From NCBI GenBank assembly GCA_003538615.1, contig DPRT01000062.1:1-8102 (forward strand): 8,102 bases of DNA. Direction: 5' to 3'. The stretch is from Holophagaceae bacterium. Its GTDB lineage: Bacteria; Acidobacteriota; Holophagae; Holophagales; Holophagaceae. The notes under the pieces were generated by a model. It was not told the DNA's origin. It did not search any database and saw nothing but the letters and a program-made list of their open reading frames with translations. Positions within the stretch are counted from its first letter, which is position 1. The number at the start of each line of letters is the position of its first letter. Below are positions 6,434 to 8,102 of this stretch, one piece after another. The position numbers and the translations under genes are program-made.

Positions 6434-7300
6434 TCATGCCAGGAAACCCATGCGCCCCTGCTGGTATTCCTGGATGGCCTGCTCGATCTCCTCCCGGGTG
6501 GTCATCACGAAGGGGCCGTGGTGGGCGATGGGCTCCCGGAGGGGCTCACCAGCCAGCAGCATGAGGCTCACGGCCGAGGTGGCCTCCAGGGCCAGCGCCT
6601 CGCCAGCCCCCAGCAGGGCCACGGTGTCGGCGGGCACCTCGGTGCCTTCGATGCGGACCGCGCCGTGCAGAGGCACCACCGCCGCCATCCACCTCTCGGG
6701 AACCGCCTGCTGGAAGCGGGCCCCGGCCTCCAGCTCCAGGTGGGCATAGGCGATGCGCGCCGGCGTGCGGGCTGGTCCGGTCACACCGGCCCAGGTGCCC
6801 GCCAGCACGCGGATGCGGCCGCCAGGCAGAGCCTGCCAGGGCATGGCTTCCGGCTGCAGATCCGTGTAGCCCGGCGCCGAGCCCTTGTCCGCCTTCGGCA
6901 GGTTGATCCAGAGCTGCACGCCCTCGATGGGGCCGCCGGTCTCCAGATGCTCTGGCACCGGCATCTCCTCGTGGACGATGCCTGATCCGGCGTTCATCAG
7001 CTGGGCGCCGCCCGGCTGCAGCAGCCCGGACCCGCCGGTGCTGTCCCGGTGGCGGAAGGCCCCCTGGATCAGGTAGGTGAGGGTCTGGAACCCCTTGTGG
7101 GGATGGGGCGGGAAGCCCGCGTCCGTGCCCGGGGGCAGTGTCATGGGGCCGAAGTGGTCCATGAGCAGGAAGGGATCCATGGCGCGGAAGGCCTCGGCGC
7201 CGCGCTGGCCCTGGCCGGGCACCAGGCGCGTGAGGGGCACGCGGTTGCCGTCCTGGGTGGGCAGGCCGGGCACGAGCGTCAGAACAGGCTTGATGGACAT
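6434..7300 (-). CDS. Pirin-family bicupin protein
   Basis: This 288-residue protein is a classical pirin with two cupin domains. Members bind Fe or a similar metal in the N-terminal cupin; some have quercetin 2,3-dioxygenase activity and others act as redox-sensitive regulators. The metal ligands are conserved: FPPHPHKGF gives His66 and His68, and GSGIVHEEMP gives His110 and Glu112, matching His56/His58/His101/Glu103 of human pirin. LMDHFGP (46-52) and HRDSTGG (84-90) are further family signatures. The C-terminal cupin (about 165-250) lacks an obvious ligand set, as is usual, and the end GPFVMTTREEIEQAIQEY is typical. ATG 7300 is chosen because GAGG lies 5 nt upstream and homology begins there; the frame stays open further upstream only as a shadow of the preceding gene. 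It is the second gene of the pirin pair; the receptor gene follows after 62 bp. Confidence 0.94.
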   Translation of the reverse strand: MSIKPVLTLVPGLPTQDGNRVPLTRLVPGQGQRGAEAFRAMDPFLLMDHFGPMTLPPGTDAGFPPHPHKGFQTLTYLIQGAFRHRDSTGGSGLLQPGGAQLMNAGSGIVHEEMPVPEHLETGGPIEGVQLWINLPKADKGSAPGYTDLQPEAMPWQALPGGRIRVLAGTWAGVTGPARTPARIAYAHLELEAGARFQQAVPERWMAAVVPLHGAVRIEGTEVPADTVALLGAGEALALEATSAVSLMLLAGEPLREPIAHHGPFVMTTREEIEQAIQEYQQGRMGFLA

Positions 7301-7305
7301 GGGCA

Positions 7306-7310
7306 CCTCA
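7306..7310 (-). promoter_or_regulatory. Stop codon/ribosome binding site overlap coupling the two pirin genes
   Basis: On the - strand the TGA of the upstream pirin gene runs straight into GG, so TGAGG contains both the stop and the GAGG ribosome binding site of the next gene, which starts 7 nt after the stop. This arrangement favours translational coupling and balanced expression of the two proteins. Confidence 0.7.
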
Positions 7311-8006
7311 GGCGAGATCGAAGAACAGGAGTTCAGAAGGAGAGGAGGCAGCCACCACGATGGACGGCTCTCCTTCGATGCGGGCGCCGTCCCCGGCGTG
7401 CATGGCCACGCCGTTGAGTGAAATGGCCCCCGTGGCCACCTGGAGGAACCCCGCCCGTCCCGGCAGGATCGCCGCCGAGACCTCGCGGTCCGCATCCAGC
7501 CGCGCCACGGACACGTTCACGTCCTGGAACACCTTCACGGAACCCTCCCGGCCATCCGGGCTGGCGATGAGGCGCAGGCGGTTCCGCAGATCGCCCTCAG
7601 AGAAGGCCACCTGGTCATAGCGGGGGATGAGACCCGCGCGCTCGGGCAGGATCCAGATCTGGAGGAAGTGCACCGGCTCCGCGGCCGAGGCGTTGAATTC
7701 GCTGTGCCGGATGCCCGTGCCCGCGCTCATCACCTGGGCCTCGCCGGGGTGGATGACGCCGTGGGTGCCCAGGCTGTCGCGGTGCTCCAGGGCGCCGGAC
7801 AGCACCCAGGTGAGGATCTCCATGTCCCGGTGGCCGTGGGTGCCGAAGCCCTTCGCAGCCTGCACTCGGTCCTCGTTCAGCACGCGAAGGGCCCGGAACT
7901 GGGTCTGCTCCTGATCGAAATAGTCCCCGAAGGAGAAGGTGTGGCGGGTGTCCAGCCAGCCGAAATCAGCGTGGCCGCGGGATCCAGATGGGCGCAGGGT
8001 GATCAT
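7308..8006 (-). CDS. YhhW/YhaK-like pirin-family protein (putative quercetin 2,3-dioxygenase)
   Basis: This 232-residue protein matches the length and pattern of Escherichia coli YhhW, a pirin relative with in vitro quercetinase activity. The start MITLRPSGSRGHADFGWLDT parallels the YhhW/YhaK N-terminus, followed by RHTFSFGDYFD. Metal ligands are visible as GFGTHGHRDMEIL (His57, His59) and SAGTGIRHSEFN (His101, Glu103). IWILPE (118-123) and GSVKVFQD (155-162) are further family marks, and the C-terminal cupin ends in LLFFDLA. ATG 8006 is preferred over an in-frame ATG at 8024 because a perfect AGGAGG lies 4 nt before it and homology begins at MIT. It is first of the tandem pirin pair, directly behind a likely promoter. 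Its natural substrate is unknown; flavonoid cleavage is a family association only. Confidence 0.94.
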   Translation of the reverse strand: MITLRPSGSRGHADFGWLDTRHTFSFGDYFDQEQTQFRALRVLNEDRVQAAKGFGTHGHRDMEILTWVLSGALEHRDSLGTHGVIHPGEAQVMSAGTGIRHSEFNASAAEPVHFLQIWILPERAGLIPRYDQVAFSEGDLRNRLRLIASPDGREGSVKVFQDVNVSVARLDADREVSAAILPGRAGFLQVATGAISLNGVAMHAGDGARIEGEPSIVVAASSPSELLFFDLA

Positions 8007-8010
8007 GTCG

Positions 8011-8016
8011 CCTCCT
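8011..8016 (-). promoter_or_regulatory. Ribosome binding site of the YhhW-like gene
   Basis: AGGAGG on the - strand ends 4 nt before ATG 8006. It is the strongest Shine-Dalgarno match in the window and decides the start over the alternative ATG at 8024, which would lie upstream of it. Confidence 0.8.
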
Positions 8017-8022
8017 GGTTCC

Positions 8023-8050
8023 ATTTTATGTGTTGCAACTCGTTTTACAA
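8023..8050 (-). promoter_or_regulatory. Probable sigma-70-type promoter of the pirin genes, with GTTGCAAC palindrome in the spacer
   Basis: On the - strand, TTGTAA (8050-8045; 4/6 to TTGACA) and TAAAAT (8028-8023; 5/6 to TATAAT) are separated by 16 nt. The predicted start near 8016 gives a leader of about 10 nt beginning at the AGGAGG. The spacer contains the 8-bp palindrome GTTGCAAC (8032-8039), which could bind a dimeric repressor. An 8-base A/T run at 8062-8069, upstream of the -35 box, sits where an UP element would be. The motif match is visible; use is inferred. Confidence 0.5.
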
Positions 8051-8102
8051 GTCCACCCTTGAAAAAAAACGTCCCGATTGAAGACCATGGCCTTATCTTT
8101 GG
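8051..8102. other. AT-richer region at the window edge, possible start of a divergent gene
   Basis: This stretch is clearly richer in A/T than the rest of the window and includes a run of eight A at 8062-8069. No complete gene is visible. A + strand ATG at 8087 opens a short frame (MALSL) to the right edge and could be the start of a divergent gene, but only a weak GAAG lies upstream and 16 bases cannot support a call. Regulators are often divergent from pirin genes; that is context, not evidence. Confidence 0.3.

Noticed and set aside
3549..6749. A 1066-codon open frame on the + strand across rarA, the receptor and part of the pirin gene
   Set aside because: Composition is low-complexity Gly/Pro/Arg/His and it overlaps three recognisable genes; it is a high-GC artefact. 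The same applies to the 686-codon + frame at 1336-3396 and the 428-codon - frame at 3379-4665.
8087..8102. Start of a + strand gene at ATG 8087
   Set aside because: Only five codons are visible before the edge and the ribosome binding site is weak; it is mentioned as a possibility but not called as a gene.

Overview
The window is a gene-dense piece of a high-GC (by eye close to 70%) bacterial chromosome. It holds seven complete protein genes and the 3' end of an eighth, with almost no intergenic DNA. I see no rRNA, tRNA, CRISPR array, insertion sequence, phage gene or integrase. Every complete gene belongs to a known family and codon use is G/C-rich throughout, so this looks like ordinary core chromosome rather than an acquired island. 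The gene set (RarA, NifS-type desulfurase, AlaX, soluble chemoreceptor, pirins) indicates a bacterium, probably Gram-negative. The style would fit Holophagaceae (Acidobacteriota) or a deltaproteobacterial/myxobacterial lineage, but that is a guess that the sequence alone does not settle.

Layout. (1) Positions 1-192, + strand: the C-terminal end of a YheT-type alpha/beta hydrolase. (2) Positions 182-3369, - strand: a tight three-gene cluster transcribed as AlaX-type alanyl-tRNA editing protein, then a membrane-anchored BEM46/YfhR-like alpha/beta hydrolase, then a NifS-like cysteine desulfurase. The gaps are 3 and 5 nt. (3) Positions 3370-3414: a 45-bp divergent control region with a mirrored TGnTAGGCT motif. 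(4) Positions 3415-4803, + strand: the AAA+ clamp-loader-like protein RarA (MgsA) with an unusual C-terminal extension. (5) Positions 4800-6371, - strand: a soluble methyl-accepting chemotaxis-type receptor whose sensor domain lies after the signalling domain. Its stop overlaps the rarA stop, and a possible FliA-type promoter lies upstream. (6) Positions 6434-8006, - strand: two tandem pirin-family cupin genes, YhhW-like first and classical pirin second, coupled by a stop codon that overlaps the next ribosome binding site. (7) Positions 8007-8102: an AT-rich leader with a reasonable sigma-70-type promoter for the pirin pair, and perhaps the edge of a divergent gene.

How the genes may work together. 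The AlaX-hydrolase-desulfurase cluster combines tRNA quality control with sulfur transfer; co-transcription is well supported by spacing, a shared pathway is not. The pirins are probably metal-dependent cupin oxygenases or redox-responsive proteins. The chemoreceptor follows them on the same strand 62 bp downstream, so it could be read from the pirin promoter, its own promoter, or both. I did not find an obviously new multi-gene system. The items most worth a second look are a perfect 12-bp inverted repeat inside alaX, the mirrored motif in the divergent promoter, the RarA C-terminal extension, and the inverted architecture and altered signalling tip of the receptor.
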